From assembly GCF_042434915.1 (NCBI RefSeq), contig NZ_CP170198.1, forward strand, positions 2,170,001-2,234,000: DNA of 64,000 bases, in the 5' to 3' direction. Positions 17,706-26,436 of this stretch are shown here, piece after piece (position 1 is the stretch's first letter; every line of letters starts with the position of its first letter). The position numbers and the translations under genes are program-made. The notes below the pieces were generated by a model. That model was not told the origin of the DNA. It did not search any database and worked only from the letters and a program-made list of their open reading frames with translations. The stretch comes from Aquimarina sp042434915. GTDB taxonomy: Bacteria; Bacteroidota; Bacteroidia; Flavobacteriales; Flavobacteriaceae.

Positions 17706-19592
17706 ATGGCTACAGGTAGTATTAATGTATCAGTTGAGAATATCTTTCCTTTAATAAAGAAATTTTTATATTCTGATCATGAAATCTTTTTACGAGAATT
17801 AATCTCAAATGCGACAGATGCAACTTTAAAACTAAAGCACCTTTCGAATATTGGTGAAGCTAAAGTCGAGTATGGTAATCCCATGATCGAGGTAAAGATT
17901 GATAAAGATAAAAAGCAATTACATATTATCGATCAAGGTATTGGAATGACCAAAGAAGAGGTCGAAAAATACATCAATCAGGTAGCTTTCTCTGGAGCTG
18001 AAGAATTTTTGGAAAAATATAAAGACAGTGCCAAGGATTCTGGAATTATTGGACATTTTGGTCTTGGTTTCTACTCTGCATTTATGGTAGCAGATAAAGT
18101 AGAAATAATAACTAAATCTTTTAAAGATGAGCCAGCTGCACATTGGATTTGTGACGGTTCACCATCGTATACTATCGAATCTGCAGATAAGCAAGATCGT
18201 GGGACAGAAATTATTCTTCATATCAGCGAGGATGAATCAGAATTTTTAGAAGATTCTAAGATTTCTGAATTATTGAGCAAATACAATAAATTCATGCCAG
18301 TTCCCATTAAGTTTGGAACTAAAACTGAAACGCTGCCAAAACCAGAGGATGCAAAAGAGGAAGATCCTGCGCCAACGCAAGAGGTAGATAATATTATAAA
18401 TAATCCTAATCCTGCTTGGACAAAGCAACCTACAGAATTAGAAGACACAGATTACAAAAGTTTTTACAGAGAACTGTATCCTATGCAGTTTGAAGAGCCA
18501 CTTTTTAATATACATCTTAATGTTGATTATCCCTTCAACTTAACCGGAATTTTATACTTCCCAAAGTTAGGACAGGACATGAATATGCAAAAAGATCGTA
18601 TTCAATTATATCAAAATCAAGTATTCGTCACTGATAATGTAGAAGGTATTGTTCCAGAATTTTTAACTATGCTACGCGGTGTTATTGATTCTCCAGATAT
18701 ACCTTTAAATGTTTCTCGTTCTTATTTACAAGCAGATGGTGCAGTAAAAAAGATATCAAGTTATATTACGCGTAAAGTTGCTGATAAATTATCTTCATTA
18801 TTTAAAAATAATCGTGAGGATTTTGAACAAAAATGGAATGATATCAAAATTGTTATTGAATATGGAATGCTTTCTGAAGATAAATTCTTTGAGAAAGCTG
18901 ATAAGTTTGCTTTATACCCAACGGTAGATAATACGTATTTTACATTTGAAGAATTACAAGAAAAAATTAAAGATACACAGACTGATAAAGATGGTAAGAC
19001 TGTTATTCTTTACACCTCTAATAAGGACGAACAACATGCATATATTGAGGCTGCCAAAGGTAAGGGTTACGAGGTTTTATTGCTTGACTCCCCTATTGTT
19101 TCTCATTTAATTCAAAAATTAGAAACTAGTAAAGAGAACATCTCTTTTGTTCGTGTTGATGCAGATCATATCGACAATCTGATTAAAAAAGATGAAGAAA
19201 AAATCTCCAAACTATCAGATGAAGAAAAAGATGCACTCAAAACAGATTTAGAAACCGTTGTTCCAAAAGAAAAGTATACAATACAATTAGAAGCAATGGA
19301 TAGTAATGCATCGCCATTTATGATCACACAACCCGAGTTTATGCGCCGTATGAAAGAGATGCAGCAATCTGGCGGTGGTGGTATGTTTGGCATGGGTGGC
19401 ATGCCTGAGATGTATAATCTTGTGGTAAATACTAATCATGACCTTATCGGACAGATTCGAGAGGCTAAAACAGATAAAAAGAAAGAACGCTTGATCAAAC
19501 AGTCATTAGACTTGGCAAGGTTGTCACAAAATTTATTGAAAGGTGAAGAACTTACAAACTTCATTAATCGAAGTTTTGAAATGATCAAGTAA
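17706..19592 (+). CDS. htpG: Molecular chaperone HtpG (Hsp90)
   Basis: Bacterial Hsp90, a cytosolic ATP-dependent chaperone dimer. The 628-residue protein has the GHKL ATPase motifs ELISNATDATLKL, DQGIGMTKEEV and IGHFGLGFYSAFMV, then the middle domain with the arginine-containing PLNVSRSYLQ, and a C-terminal dimerisation region. A short acidic linker (about residues 215-235, PEDAKEEDPAPTQEV) separates the first two domains and is longer than the few residues found in E. coli HtpG. A Gly/Met-rich stretch GGGGMFGMGGMPEMYN lies near residue 560. It is monocistronic with its own terminator. Confidence 0.96.
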   Translation: MATGSINVSVENIFPLIKKFLYSDHEIFLRELISNATDATLKLKHLSNIGEAKVEYGNPMIEVKIDKDKKQLHIIDQGIGMTKEEVEKYINQVAFSGAEEFLEKYKDSAKDSGIIGHFGLGFYSAFMVADKVEIITKSFKDEPAAHWICDGSPSYTIESADKQDRGTEIILHISEDESEFLEDSKISELLSKYNKFMPVPIKFGTKTETLPKPEDAKEEDPAPTQEVDNIINNPNPAWTKQPTELEDTDYKSFYRELYPMQFEEPLFNIHLNVDYPFNLTGILYFPKLGQDMNMQKDRIQLYQNQVFVTDNVEGIVPEFLTMLRGVIDSPDIPLNVSRSYLQADGAVKKISSYITRKVADKLSSLFKNNREDFEQKWNDIKIVIEYGMLSEDKFFEKADKFALYPTVDNTYFTFEELQEKIKDTQTDKDGKTVILYTSNKDEQHAYIEAAKGKGYEVLLLDSPIVSHLIQKLETSKENISFVRVDADHIDNLIKKDEEKISKLSDEEKDALKTDLETVVPKEKYTIQLEAMDSNASPFMITQPEFMRRMKEMQQSGGGGMFGMGGMPEMYNLVVNTNHDLIGQIREAKTDKKKERLIKQSLDLARLSQNLLKGEELTNFINRSFEMIK

Positions 19593-19605
19593 AGAGGATC
19601 ATTTT

Positions 19606-19643
19606 AAGCCGCTATTTTTTTCAAAAAAAATAGCGGCTTTTTT
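19606..19643 (+). terminator. Intrinsic terminator of htpG
   Basis: Stem AAGCCGCTA (19606-19614) / TAGCGGCTT (19631-19639), extended inward by a T/A-rich stretch, followed by a T run to 19643. It closes htpG 14 bp after the stop. Its T tail abuts the promoter box of the next gene. Confidence 0.9.
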
Positions 19644-19644
19644 G

Positions 19645-19652
19645 TATCTTTA
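19645..19652 (+). promoter_or_regulatory. Bacteroidota -7 promoter box of the EndoU gene
   Basis: TATCTTTA matches the Bacteroidota -7 consensus TAnnTTTG except for the last base. It sits directly after the htpG terminator tail and only 5 nt before the ATG at 19658, so transcription would start at or next to the start codon (leaderless mRNA). No good -33 element is evident; it would fall inside the terminator stem. Confidence 0.4.
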
Positions 19653-19657
19653 ATCTA

Positions 19658-20332
19658 ATGATTAAATATTCATTCTATATACTAAAGCAAATATCAACCA
19701 CAGACAAACAAGGTTTATCATCAGGACCAATAATTACAAAAGTTCCGAATCATTTAGTTCATTTTTTTGAACAAAAAATTTTGAATTTTAAACAAGGAGA
19801 CGGTCCTTTTAACTCACTTCGTGCTCTAAAAAAAAACTCTGTAATTTTCAAAAATATTGCAAGCACTAATAGTAAAAGAGCTCAGAAAATCCTTAAAGAA
19901 AGTAATATAAATGAGGTGAAAAATTTTATCGCTACTCCAAAAAATCAAGATTACAATCCTGAATTGATAGATTTAATAGATCATTGTATTAGAGGAAGAG
20001 TGTCAAATGGTAATATAACTGGAGTGCACTTTTATGATGAAGATAGAGTAAGAATTTTGGAAATAACCAATAAAAATATTGAGACTGGAGTATGGGAGGC
20101 TAAATTTCAGTATAAACATCCTTTTAATCATAAATGGATAACTAAGGAGACTGAAAGCACATTTTTTCCGAAAAATTGGAATCTAACTAAATTGTTTCAA
20201 GAAGTTCATTTCGCTTATAGTGAAAAAGTTAAATTTTCCAATAATAAATTTAGAGGAATAACTTCTCAGGGAATTCATATAATATTCGTTTACAATAATG
20301 GAAAACCGAAATCAGTATATCCTTTACTATAA
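19658..20332 (+). CDS. EndoU-family RNase domain protein (orphan polymorphic-toxin-type nuclease)
   Basis: The C-terminal half (about residues 100-224) matches bacterial EndoU nucleases, which cleave RNA and are common toxin tips of contact-dependent and other polymorphic toxins. Catalytic candidates are His109 (DHCIRGRV), His124 (ITGVHFYD) and Lys163 (WITKETESTFFPKNW). The late segment GITSQGIHIIFVYNNGKPKS ends in Tyr221. The His-His and His-Lys spacings (15 and 39) agree with EndoU enzymes. Residues 1-100 are not recognised: no signal peptide, no PAAR, Rhs or LXG region. No immunity-like gene adjoins (86 bp to a convergent peptidase gene). It could be a detached toxin module or a secreted or cytoplasmic RNase. 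Confidence 0.78.
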   Translation: MIKYSFYILKQISTTDKQGLSSGPIITKVPNHLVHFFEQKILNFKQGDGPFNSLRALKKNSVIFKNIASTNSKRAQKILKESNINEVKNFIATPKNQDYNPELIDLIDHCIRGRVSNGNITGVHFYDEDRVRILEITNKNIETGVWEAKFQYKHPFNHKWITKETESTFFPKNWNLTKLFQEVHFAYSEKVKFSNNKFRGITSQGIHIIFVYNNGKPKSVYPLL

Positions 20333-20354
20333 ATATCTTACAATTAAATATAAC

Positions 20355-20391
20355 AAACCCTGCTCGGATCACATCCAAGCAGGGTTTAATT
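20355..20391. terminator. Bidirectional intrinsic terminator
   Basis: Stem AAACCCTGCT (20355-20364) / AGCAGGGTTT (20378-20387) with a small inner GGAT/ATCC stem, between the convergent EndoU and S9 peptidase genes. Confidence 0.85.
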
Positions 20392-20419
20392 TTGTCTTTA
20401 GTTAAATTCTGTTGACTTA

Positions 20420-22372
20420 CTATTGCAAATGCTTAGCCAAAAACCCCATCATGGCTTTGTACATTTCAATGCTATTTTCTTCTTTTGCAAAACCATGTCC
20501 CTCATCATACTTAACCATATAAGGTGTTTCAAAACCTTTGGCACGTAGCGCTCGTACAATTTGATCTGACTCATCAATATTGACTCTAGGATCATTTGCT
20601 CCTTGAACCACAAAAAGTGGTTTTTTTATCTTATCAATTTGAAAAACTGGAGATACTTCTCTCATTATTGTATTTTCTTCGGCTATGTCTTCATCATACC
20701 AGATTTCTTTTATAATTTTAAGATAGGGCTTCCAATAAGGTGGTATAGTTTTCATAAATGAAAATAAATTAGATACCCCTACATAATCAACTCCGCAACA
20801 ATATAAATCTGGTGTCTTAGTTAAACCTCGCAACACTGCATATCCACCATGGCTACCTCCATAGATTGCTATTTTTTCTTTATCAATAGATCCTTGATTG
20901 ATTACATAGTCAATTCCATCCTCGACATCATCCATTGCCTTGCGACCAATTTGTTTAAATCCAGACTCCAAGAACTTTCTACCATACCCTCCAGAAATCC
21001 TAAAATTAACTTGAAGCGTAGCGTAGCCCCTACTAGCAAATAATTGATTTTCGGGATTAAAACCCCACGTATCACGTATACCTTGCGGACCACCATGTGG
21101 GTTTACAATTAAAGGCACTTTTTTTAAGGACGCGATATTATTTGGTAATGTTAAATAACCATAGATAGTAATCCCATCTCTACTCTTAAATGAGATGGGT
21201 TGCATTGTAGCCATCTCTTCCTCTTTAAGCTGAGGCATCAAATTATAAAGGAGTTCAAACGAATTTTGTGCAACATCATATACATAATACACGCCGTATA
21301 TTACATCACTTTGCACATAAATTAAATACTTATCTTCACTATCGGTCTTATCTGCAATTGCATATTGCTGATCTGGAAAACGCTTAGTAATAGTATCATG
21401 TAATTTAGTATAAAAGGAACTAACAGGATGTATGACTTTTTTCTCTCCTTGAAACGAAAAATAATCAAGCTCAAAATTGCGTTTTCTTGACAAACCAATA
21501 CCCGACACATCGTAAAGTGAATCAGAAAATAATTTTTTAATTATCGCATCTTTTTTAAGATCGTATAAATAAATTTCCGAGCGATCACTTGTAAGATTCG
21601 ATACTACATAAGCTTCGTGTTTATTCTCTGGGTTATAGGAGAAACTTTTGATAGAGAATGTATCCTTCCAATTGAGCTTTTTAATACATTCATATTGTTG
21701 ATTCTCTTTGGCATAATAAAGTTCGATATCCACGCCATTGAGTAAACGTGTATACCCACGTAGCTCACCATCCTTATCAAAAATATAATCCATTATTGGG
21801 TACTCGACATTATCATTTTCATAGAGCTGTTTTAACGCTCCCGTATATATGTTAATTCGGTAAGGCTCGAACACCTCTTTATTGGTTTTATTCATCCCAA
21901 TTATTATATGTTCCTTATCCTCCTTCAGCATTTGCAAAATTTGAACCTGTACGCCATCAAAGGGTGTTAATTCTTTTGTATCCGATCCATCTACATTGGT
22001 GGCAAAAACGTGATAGTTTTCATCCCCACCAGTATCCATGATAAAAATCAAACGCTTCTCATTGGCCCATCCATAACCGCGAATTAATTCGTCTTGCTCC
22101 TCTATAGCACGCGTAATTTCACCGTTTTTCAGGCATTTTACATAAACATGATTTTTTTTGTTCTCATCTTTCTCTTGATAAGAAAGGTACATGCCATCGG
22201 GAGACAACTGAAAACTTTTGGCCTTCGGTTTAGCAAAATAATCCTCAATAGTATACATATAGTTTCCTTTATCAAATTCACTTAATTCAATGAGTTCTTC
22301 GGGTGAACTCACTAATGAAGTATCACCTGGTAAGTTCTTTTCGTTTTTACTGTCTATCTGTGCACTATTCAT
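20420..22372 (-). CDS. S9 family serine peptidase (acylaminoacyl/prolyl oligopeptidase type)
   Basis: A 650-residue S9 peptidase that releases small peptides or acyl-amino acids. Residues 40-400 form a beta-propeller (QLSPDGMYLSYQEKDENKKNH and similar blades); residues 400-650 form the alpha/beta-hydrolase domain. The triad is visible as Ser507 (YGGSHGGYAV), Asp594 (GANDPRVN) and His626 (DEGHGF). No signal peptide is seen, so it is probably cytoplasmic. The first 38 residues (MNSAQIDSKNEK...) are an unusual polar extension before MYTIEDYFAKP, where many relatives begin, so an internal start at Met39 is possible. Confidence 0.9.
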   Translation of the reverse strand: MNSAQIDSKNEKNLPGDTSLVSSPEELIELSEFDKGNYMYTIEDYFAKPKAKSFQLSPDGMYLSYQEKDENKKNHVYVKCLKNGEITRAIEEQDELIRGYGWANEKRLIFIMDTGGDENYHVFATNVDGSDTKELTPFDGVQVQILQMLKEDKEHIIIGMNKTNKEVFEPYRINIYTGALKQLYENDNVEYPIMDYIFDKDGELRGYTRLLNGVDIELYYAKENQQYECIKKLNWKDTFSIKSFSYNPENKHEAYVVSNLTSDRSEIYLYDLKKDAIIKKLFSDSLYDVSGIGLSRKRNFELDYFSFQGEKKVIHPVSSFYTKLHDTITKRFPDQQYAIADKTDSEDKYLIYVQSDVIYGVYYVYDVAQNSFELLYNLMPQLKEEEMATMQPISFKSRDGITIYGYLTLPNNIASLKKVPLIVNPHGGPQGIRDTWGFNPENQLFASRGYATLQVNFRISGGYGRKFLESGFKQIGRKAMDDVEDGIDYVINQGSIDKEKIAIYGGSHGGYAVLRGLTKTPDLYCCGVDYVGVSNLFSFMKTIPPYWKPYLKIIKEIWYDEDIAEENTIMREVSPVFQIDKIKKPLFVVQGANDPRVNIDESDQIVRALRAKGFETPYMVKYDEGHGFAKEENSIEMYKAMMGFLAKHLQ

Positions 22373-22594
22373 AAATTATAACAATTTCATTTTTTAAAGT
22401 ATTTCAAAAATACCATTATGGTTTATGATTACATAATGAACGTTTGAATTACAGTTTATTTTTATCATCTAAACGACTAAGATTTTTAAAAATTAAACAT
22501 AGTAATGTTACAATTATCTTAATATTCGATTCGAACAGTAAGCATTTTGTACTTTTAATAGCTAAAGTGTATAACACAAAAATTAATTATAAGA

Positions 22595-23440
22595 ATGATA
22601 CATAAACTAACCCTAATTTTACTAATAATAAGCACACTAAGCTGCAATACAGTGAAAAAAGAAAAAATTACAGATGAGCAATCTGATCAAGAAATGATTC
22701 CTGTTGAATCTAACGGAGGTATTGGTGACGGTGCCGTTTCAATTGCTGATCATTATGTAAGTAGTATTGAAACGGCACATAAGAAAGATCAATTTATTGA
22801 TCATAAGATAGTAAGTTTTCATCTTGATTTGATGTTTGGAGGCAAACAACGATTGGATGCCAAAGTAACAATGCTTACAAATTCGTCTAAAATCAGAATT
22901 GATAAGAAAGACGGTAGTAAATTAATATTTGATGGCACAGAGGCGTATCTATGCCCTATAGATGCAGATGACAAAGGAGCCAGATTTGATATGTTTACAT
23001 GGACCTACTTTTTTGGTTTACCCTATAAACTAAACGATGCAGGCGCAATTATTGAAATGGCAGGGGATAAAAGTTTAAATGACACCTTATATAGTACGGC
23101 AAAAATGACTTTTACACCTGGAACTGGGGATGCGCCAGATGATTGGTATGTATTGTATAGAGATAACACCTCCAATTTATTAAAAGCGGCTGCATACATT
23201 GTTACCTTCGGACGTGAAGAAGGAGACGACAAAAAACCTGAGCCTCATGCGATACAATACAAGAACTACCAGACAATAGCAGGAATACCTATTGCTATGC
23301 AATGGGAATTTAATAATTGGTCTGAAGCTTCTGGAGTCGCTGAAAAATTGGGAGAAGCCATTATTAGCGATGTTACCTTTTTAAAAGAGGAAGGCAATTT
23401 ATTTGCTACACCAGATAATGCAAAAAAAATAACTATGTAA
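22595..23440 (+). CDS. DUF6503-like lipoprotein
   Basis: A 281-residue secreted protein with a lipoprotein-type signal (MIHKLTLILLIISTLSCNT; Cys17, slightly off-consensus at -3). The mature region recalls the Bacteroidota DUF6503 family: ADHYVSSIETAHKKDQF, a run of beta-strands such as KVTMLTNSSKIRID, a FTWTYFFGLPYKL segment and a late IQYKNYQTIAGIPIAMQWEFNNW. These proteins are of unknown function with a predicted LolA-like or beta-sandwich character. It is monocistronic and closed by a strong terminator. The family assignment is from memory of the motif pattern and moderate in confidence. Confidence 0.65.
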   Translation: MIHKLTLILLIISTLSCNTVKKEKITDEQSDQEMIPVESNGGIGDGAVSIADHYVSSIETAHKKDQFIDHKIVSFHLDLMFGGKQRLDAKVTMLTNSSKIRIDKKDGSKLIFDGTEAYLCPIDADDKGARFDMFTWTYFFGLPYKLNDAGAIIEMAGDKSLNDTLYSTAKMTFTPGTGDAPDDWYVLYRDNTSNLLKAAAYIVTFGREEGDDKKPEPHAIQYKNYQTIAGIPIAMQWEFNNWSEASGVAEKLGEAIISDVTFLKEEGNLFATPDNAKKITM

Positions 23441-23462
23441 AACTCTTATAACTTTCTTACGA

Positions 23463-23490
23463 AAATACCGCGTAATAGCGGTATTTTTTT
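23463..23490 (+). terminator. Intrinsic terminator
   Basis: Perfect 9-bp stem AAATACCGC (23463-23471) / GCGGTATTT (23478-23486) and T tail, 22 bp after the DUF6503-like gene. A TATCTTTA promoter-like box follows immediately at 23492-23499, the same terminator-promoter arrangement as after htpG. Confidence 0.88.
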
Positions 23491-23491
23491 G

Positions 23492-23499
23492 TATCTTTA
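23492..23499 (+). promoter_or_regulatory. -7 promoter-like box of the 23529 operon
   Basis: TATCTTTA fits the Bacteroidota TAnnTTTG box apart from the last base, 30 bp upstream of the start at 23529. No -33 element was confirmed. Confidence 0.35.
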
Positions 23500-23528
23500 A
23501 GAAGATCTATAAATGATTTTTTTAAGTT

Positions 23529-23999
23529 ATGACACCCTTATGTAATAAGCTCAAGTTATCTTATAATCTCGATGAAATTCTTATTTTGAATGAACCAGAA
23601 GGATTTTCAATAGCTTTAGAAAAATTACCTAATCTAACTATAAAAGAGTCATTAGTTCAAGTTTCTAGAGTAGATTTTGCGATCGTTTTTATTAATGATG
23701 ATACAAAAATTGAAAATCAGATAGAAACACTTTATCCAAAGCTTATAGGAGATGCCATTCTTTGGTTTGCATACCCTAATGAAACTCCACTTCGCTTTAA
23801 GTTGGATACCTCAACTTTTTATAATTGGCAAATCTTAGAAGATTATAATTTAATTCCAGTAAAAAAAATAGTTATGAATAGTGATTGGCTAGCTATTCGT
23901 TTCCGAAAAATTGACTACACTAATGCATATATCAGATTAAAACAAAAATTTAATAGTTACAAAAAGTTCAAACAGAATAAAAAGTCAAAAACTACATGA
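23529..23999 (+). CDS. DUF3052-like protein
   Basis: A 156-residue soluble protein. The pattern VSRVDFAIVFINDDTKIENQIETLYPKLIGDAILWFAYP followed by a distal LIPVKKIVMNSDWLAIRFRK resembles the DUF3052 family (a small alpha/beta domain with a DFVIAF strand, a 'LWVAYPK' strand and a WSALRFR end). Function is unknown. It overlaps the next gene by 4 bp (ATGA), so it is translationally coupled to the DoxX-like gene and probably also co-transcribed with alkB. Confidence 0.6.
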   Translation: MTPLCNKLKLSYNLDEILILNEPEGFSIALEKLPNLTIKESLVQVSRVDFAIVFINDDTKIENQIETLYPKLIGDAILWFAYPNETPLRFKLDTSTFYNWQILEDYNLIPVKKIVMNSDWLAIRFRKIDYTNAYIRLKQKFNSYKKFKQNKKSKTT

Positions 24000-24343
24000 C
24001 CTGGCATCTATATCTTTTATCCTTCATTTTGATTGTCGCAGGTTTTTTTCACTTGATAAAACCAAAAGCGTTTATGCGTATTATGCCACTTTATATACCT
24101 TATAGAAAAGTGTTCGTTTATTTGAGTGGCTTAGCAGAAATATCATTAGGATTACTTCTTATATTTAGTACAGTCAAAACATATACATTATGGTGCGTCA
24201 TTATTTTATTGATATTGTTTTTTCCTGTGCATATACACATGATACTTAATAAAAAAGCAAGTTTAAACTTACCCAAATTTGTATTAGTATTGAGGTTTTT
24301 ACTACAATTTATTCTTATTTACTGGGTATATCAATACGCATAA
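23996..24343 (+). CDS. DoxX-like small membrane protein
   Basis: A 115-residue protein with four hydrophobic segments: LYLLSFILIVAGFFHLI, VYLSGLAEISLGLLLIF, LWCVIILLILFFPVHIHMI and VLRFLLQFILIYWVY. It fits the DoxX-like / COG4270 group of small quinone-oxidoreductase-related membrane proteins of unclear function. FFHLIKPKAFMRIMP in the first loop is typical of that group. It overlaps the DUF3052-like gene by 4 bp and is followed 8 bp later by alkB. Confidence 0.75.
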   Translation: MTWHLYLLSFILIVAGFFHLIKPKAFMRIMPLYIPYRKVFVYLSGLAEISLGLLLIFSTVKTYTLWCVIILLILFFPVHIHMILNKKASLNLPKFVLVLRFLLQFILIYWVYQYA

Positions 24344-24351
24344 AAATCACA

Positions 24352-24966
24352 ATGTCTTTATTGCTTTTTGAAAATACTAATGAATTTATCAAGCTACCTA
24401 TGCCAGATGCAAACGTAGTGTACAATGTTTCATTTTTGCCCCCTACTGAAGCAAAAAATCTTTTTGAATATCTCTTGTCAACTATCCCTTGGCAACAGGA
24501 TCAAATTACTGTATTTGGTAAAACTCATTTACAGCCAAGATTAACAGCTCTTTTTGCAACAAATAACAAACCTTATAGGTACTCGAATGTTATAATGCAC
24601 CCTCACAAAATGCCTCCGGTTCTACAAGAGCTTTTAGCTTCCATTAATAAACATTGCGACGTAGCATTTACGACTTGCTTGGCAAATCTATATCGTGATG
24701 GTCAGGACAGTAATGGATGGCATGCTGATGATGAGAAAGAACTAGGATCAAATCCAATAATAGCATCGCTAAGTCTAGGTGAAGCACGTTGGTTTCATTT
24801 TAAACATAAAACCGATAAATCATTAAAAAAAAAGGTATGGCTAACTTCTGGAAGTTTGCTTATAATGGGAGACGGTACACAAGAAAATTGGCTACATCAA
24901 GTCCCTAAATCAAAAAAAATTACCAACCCTCGCATTAACTTAACATTCCGAAAAATTCTGGAATAG
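24352..24966 (+). CDS. alkB: AlkB-family 2-oxoglutarate/Fe(II) dioxygenase
   Basis: A 204-residue dioxygenase that removes alkyl groups from DNA or RNA bases (1-methyladenine, 3-methylcytosine) with Fe(II) and 2-oxoglutarate. The iron ligands are seen as the HxD of GWHADDE and the distal His of NWLHQVPK. The 2-oxoglutarate-binding RxNLTFR appears as RINLTFRKI. The compact length and the TIPWQQDQITVFGKTHLQPRLTALF start fit the ALKBH2/3-like bacterial subgroup. It is the third gene of a unit with the DUF3052-like and DoxX-like genes. Confidence 0.92.
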   Translation: MSLLLFENTNEFIKLPMPDANVVYNVSFLPPTEAKNLFEYLLSTIPWQQDQITVFGKTHLQPRLTALFATNNKPYRYSNVIMHPHKMPPVLQELLASINKHCDVAFTTCLANLYRDGQDSNGWHADDEKELGSNPIIASLSLGEARWFHFKHKTDKSLKKKVWLTSGSLLIMGDGTQENWLHQVPKSKKITNPRINLTFRKILE

Positions 24967-24994
24967 AAATCAAAAATATCCACTCTAACATACG

Positions 24995-25408
24995 TTATAA
25001 CTTCATCGACCAACTATCTGTTTTATCAGAACCCCTAAGATTGTAACGCTCATTTATGTATAAAGTTAATGTAACACTTAGTAGTATTATATGCGTCGTT
25101 AATAAACTTTCTTCTTTAGCATCTAATAAGAACAAAATGATTCCCGAAAATAATATAGTTGCGACCCACAAAACAGGTTTTATAAAAAAATCTAATAGTA
25201 AAAAAAAGCCAATAATAAATTCGATAAAAGGAACCAAAGGCCCTAGCGCTTTTAAAATTTCTAAATTGAAGAAAGTTGTCTTCGTAAAATAGGAATTAAG
25301 TCTCAGTAAAAAATTACTGTAGTCATATACATTAAAAGTACCATGAAAAAATAAGAATAATCCAAAAATAATCCTTGGTAAAATATAAACTAAGAATGTT
25401 AATTTCAT
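24995..25408 (-). CDS. DoxX-family membrane protein
   Basis: A 137-residue membrane protein with four hydrophobic segments (LVYILPRIIFGLFLFFHGTFNVY, ILKALGPLVPFIEFIIGFFLLLDFFI, VATILFSGIILFLL, THIILLSVTLTLYI). The PRIIFGLFLFFHG opening and the PFIEFIIGFFLLL segment are typical of the DoxX/SURF4-like family. Function is unknown; relatives are linked to thiosulfate:quinone reduction or redox stress. It is convergent with alkB and divergent from the AraC gene. Confidence 0.7.
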   Translation of the reverse strand: MKLTFLVYILPRIIFGLFLFFHGTFNVYDYSNFLLRLNSYFTKTTFFNLEILKALGPLVPFIEFIIGFFLLLDFFIKPVLWVATILFSGIILFLLDAKEESLLTTHIILLSVTLTLYINERYNLRGSDKTDSWSMKL

Positions 25409-25528
25409 AGCGATCTAAGTACCCTTCATTTGAGATACAAAGATACTACCCCATTCTAGTTAAACTACATGTAAAAACGTGCAGAAAACTTGTAAAAATA
25501 GTACACCTATAATCTCATCATTTTTTCG

Positions 25529-25536
25529 TAACTTTA
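25529..25536 (+). promoter_or_regulatory. -7 promoter-like box of the AraC gene
   Basis: TAACTTTA, one base off the TAnnTTTG consensus, lies 16 bp upstream of the ATG at 25552. The -33 element is not clear. Confidence 0.35.
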
Positions 25537-25551
25537 AAAGAAACATTTGCT

Positions 25552-26436
25552 ATGACGCGTTATTCTTTGCATGAAATTTTTGTTGTTCATCAATATTCTT
25601 CTGACAATTGGGAAAAAGAGCCGCATAATCATAATTATTTTGAGATTATTTTTATTGAAAACGGCAGAGGATATCATACTATAAACGGAGTCAAAGTACC
25701 TTATCATCCACAAAATATATTTCTCTTAGCTCCGGAAGACACACATCATTTTGAGGTGCTTCAATCCTCAACTTTTACCTATTTTAAGTTTACAGAATTA
25801 CTTTTTTCGAGCAAAGTTAATCTTCCAGATAGAAAGTACTGGTTACAACGTATAGAGCAGTTATTACATCAACCTAACCTTATTCCTGGGGATGTTATAT
25901 TTAAAGATGAAGATCGGGGTATTATCTGGGATATTCATGATTTGGTTTTAACCGAATTTAAGAATGAAAAAATCTATTATCAAGAAATAATATCTAATGC
26001 AATAAGCACTATCCTTAGTCTTATAGTGCGTAATATATCTGAGAAATATCATCATGAGGATAAAAGCAAAATTTCAACACCTTCAAAAATTGAAAAAATC
26101 TTAAGCCATATTAGACAAAATGTATATGATAACGAGCGTACCAAGATTAATTATTTATCCAATAAATTTAATATGTCTCAAAGCTCAATCAGTACCTATT
26201 TCAGAAAGAAGACTGGAGAGTCCATACATCAATATGTCACTCAATACAAAATGAAACTAGTCGAATATCGACTGCAACATACAGAGTTTACGATTGCAGA
26301 AATAGCCTATCAACTTGGATATACTGATGAGAGCCATCTTACAAAAACGTTTAAAAAATATTTTAATAAATCTCCCAAACAATATCGTGATGAGATATCC
26401 GACTCCACAATTCATGCGTCGGTCGATAATGAATAA
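25552..26436 (+). CDS. AraC-family transcriptional regulator
   Basis: A 294-residue regulator with an N-terminal cupin sensor domain (HEIFVVHQYSSDNWEKEPHNHNYFEIIFIENGRG...FLLAPEDTHHFEV, residues 5-75) and a C-terminal double helix-turn-helix (about 185-285: IEKILSHIRQNVYDNERTKINYLSNKFNMSQSSISTYFRKKTGESIHQYV, then FTIAEIAYQLGYTDESHLTKTFKKYFNKSPKQYR). It probably responds to a small molecule. The nearest divergent target is the DoxX gene, 143 bp away. The ligand is unknown. Confidence 0.92.
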   Translation: MTRYSLHEIFVVHQYSSDNWEKEPHNHNYFEIIFIENGRGYHTINGVKVPYHPQNIFLLAPEDTHHFEVLQSSTFTYFKFTELLFSSKVNLPDRKYWLQRIEQLLHQPNLIPGDVIFKDEDRGIIWDIHDLVLTEFKNEKIYYQEIISNAISTILSLIVRNISEKYHHEDKSKISTPSKIEKILSHIRQNVYDNERTKINYLSNKFNMSQSSISTYFRKKTGESIHQYVTQYKMKLVEYRLQHTEFTIAEIAYQLGYTDESHLTKTFKKYFNKSPKQYRDEISDSTIHASVDNE

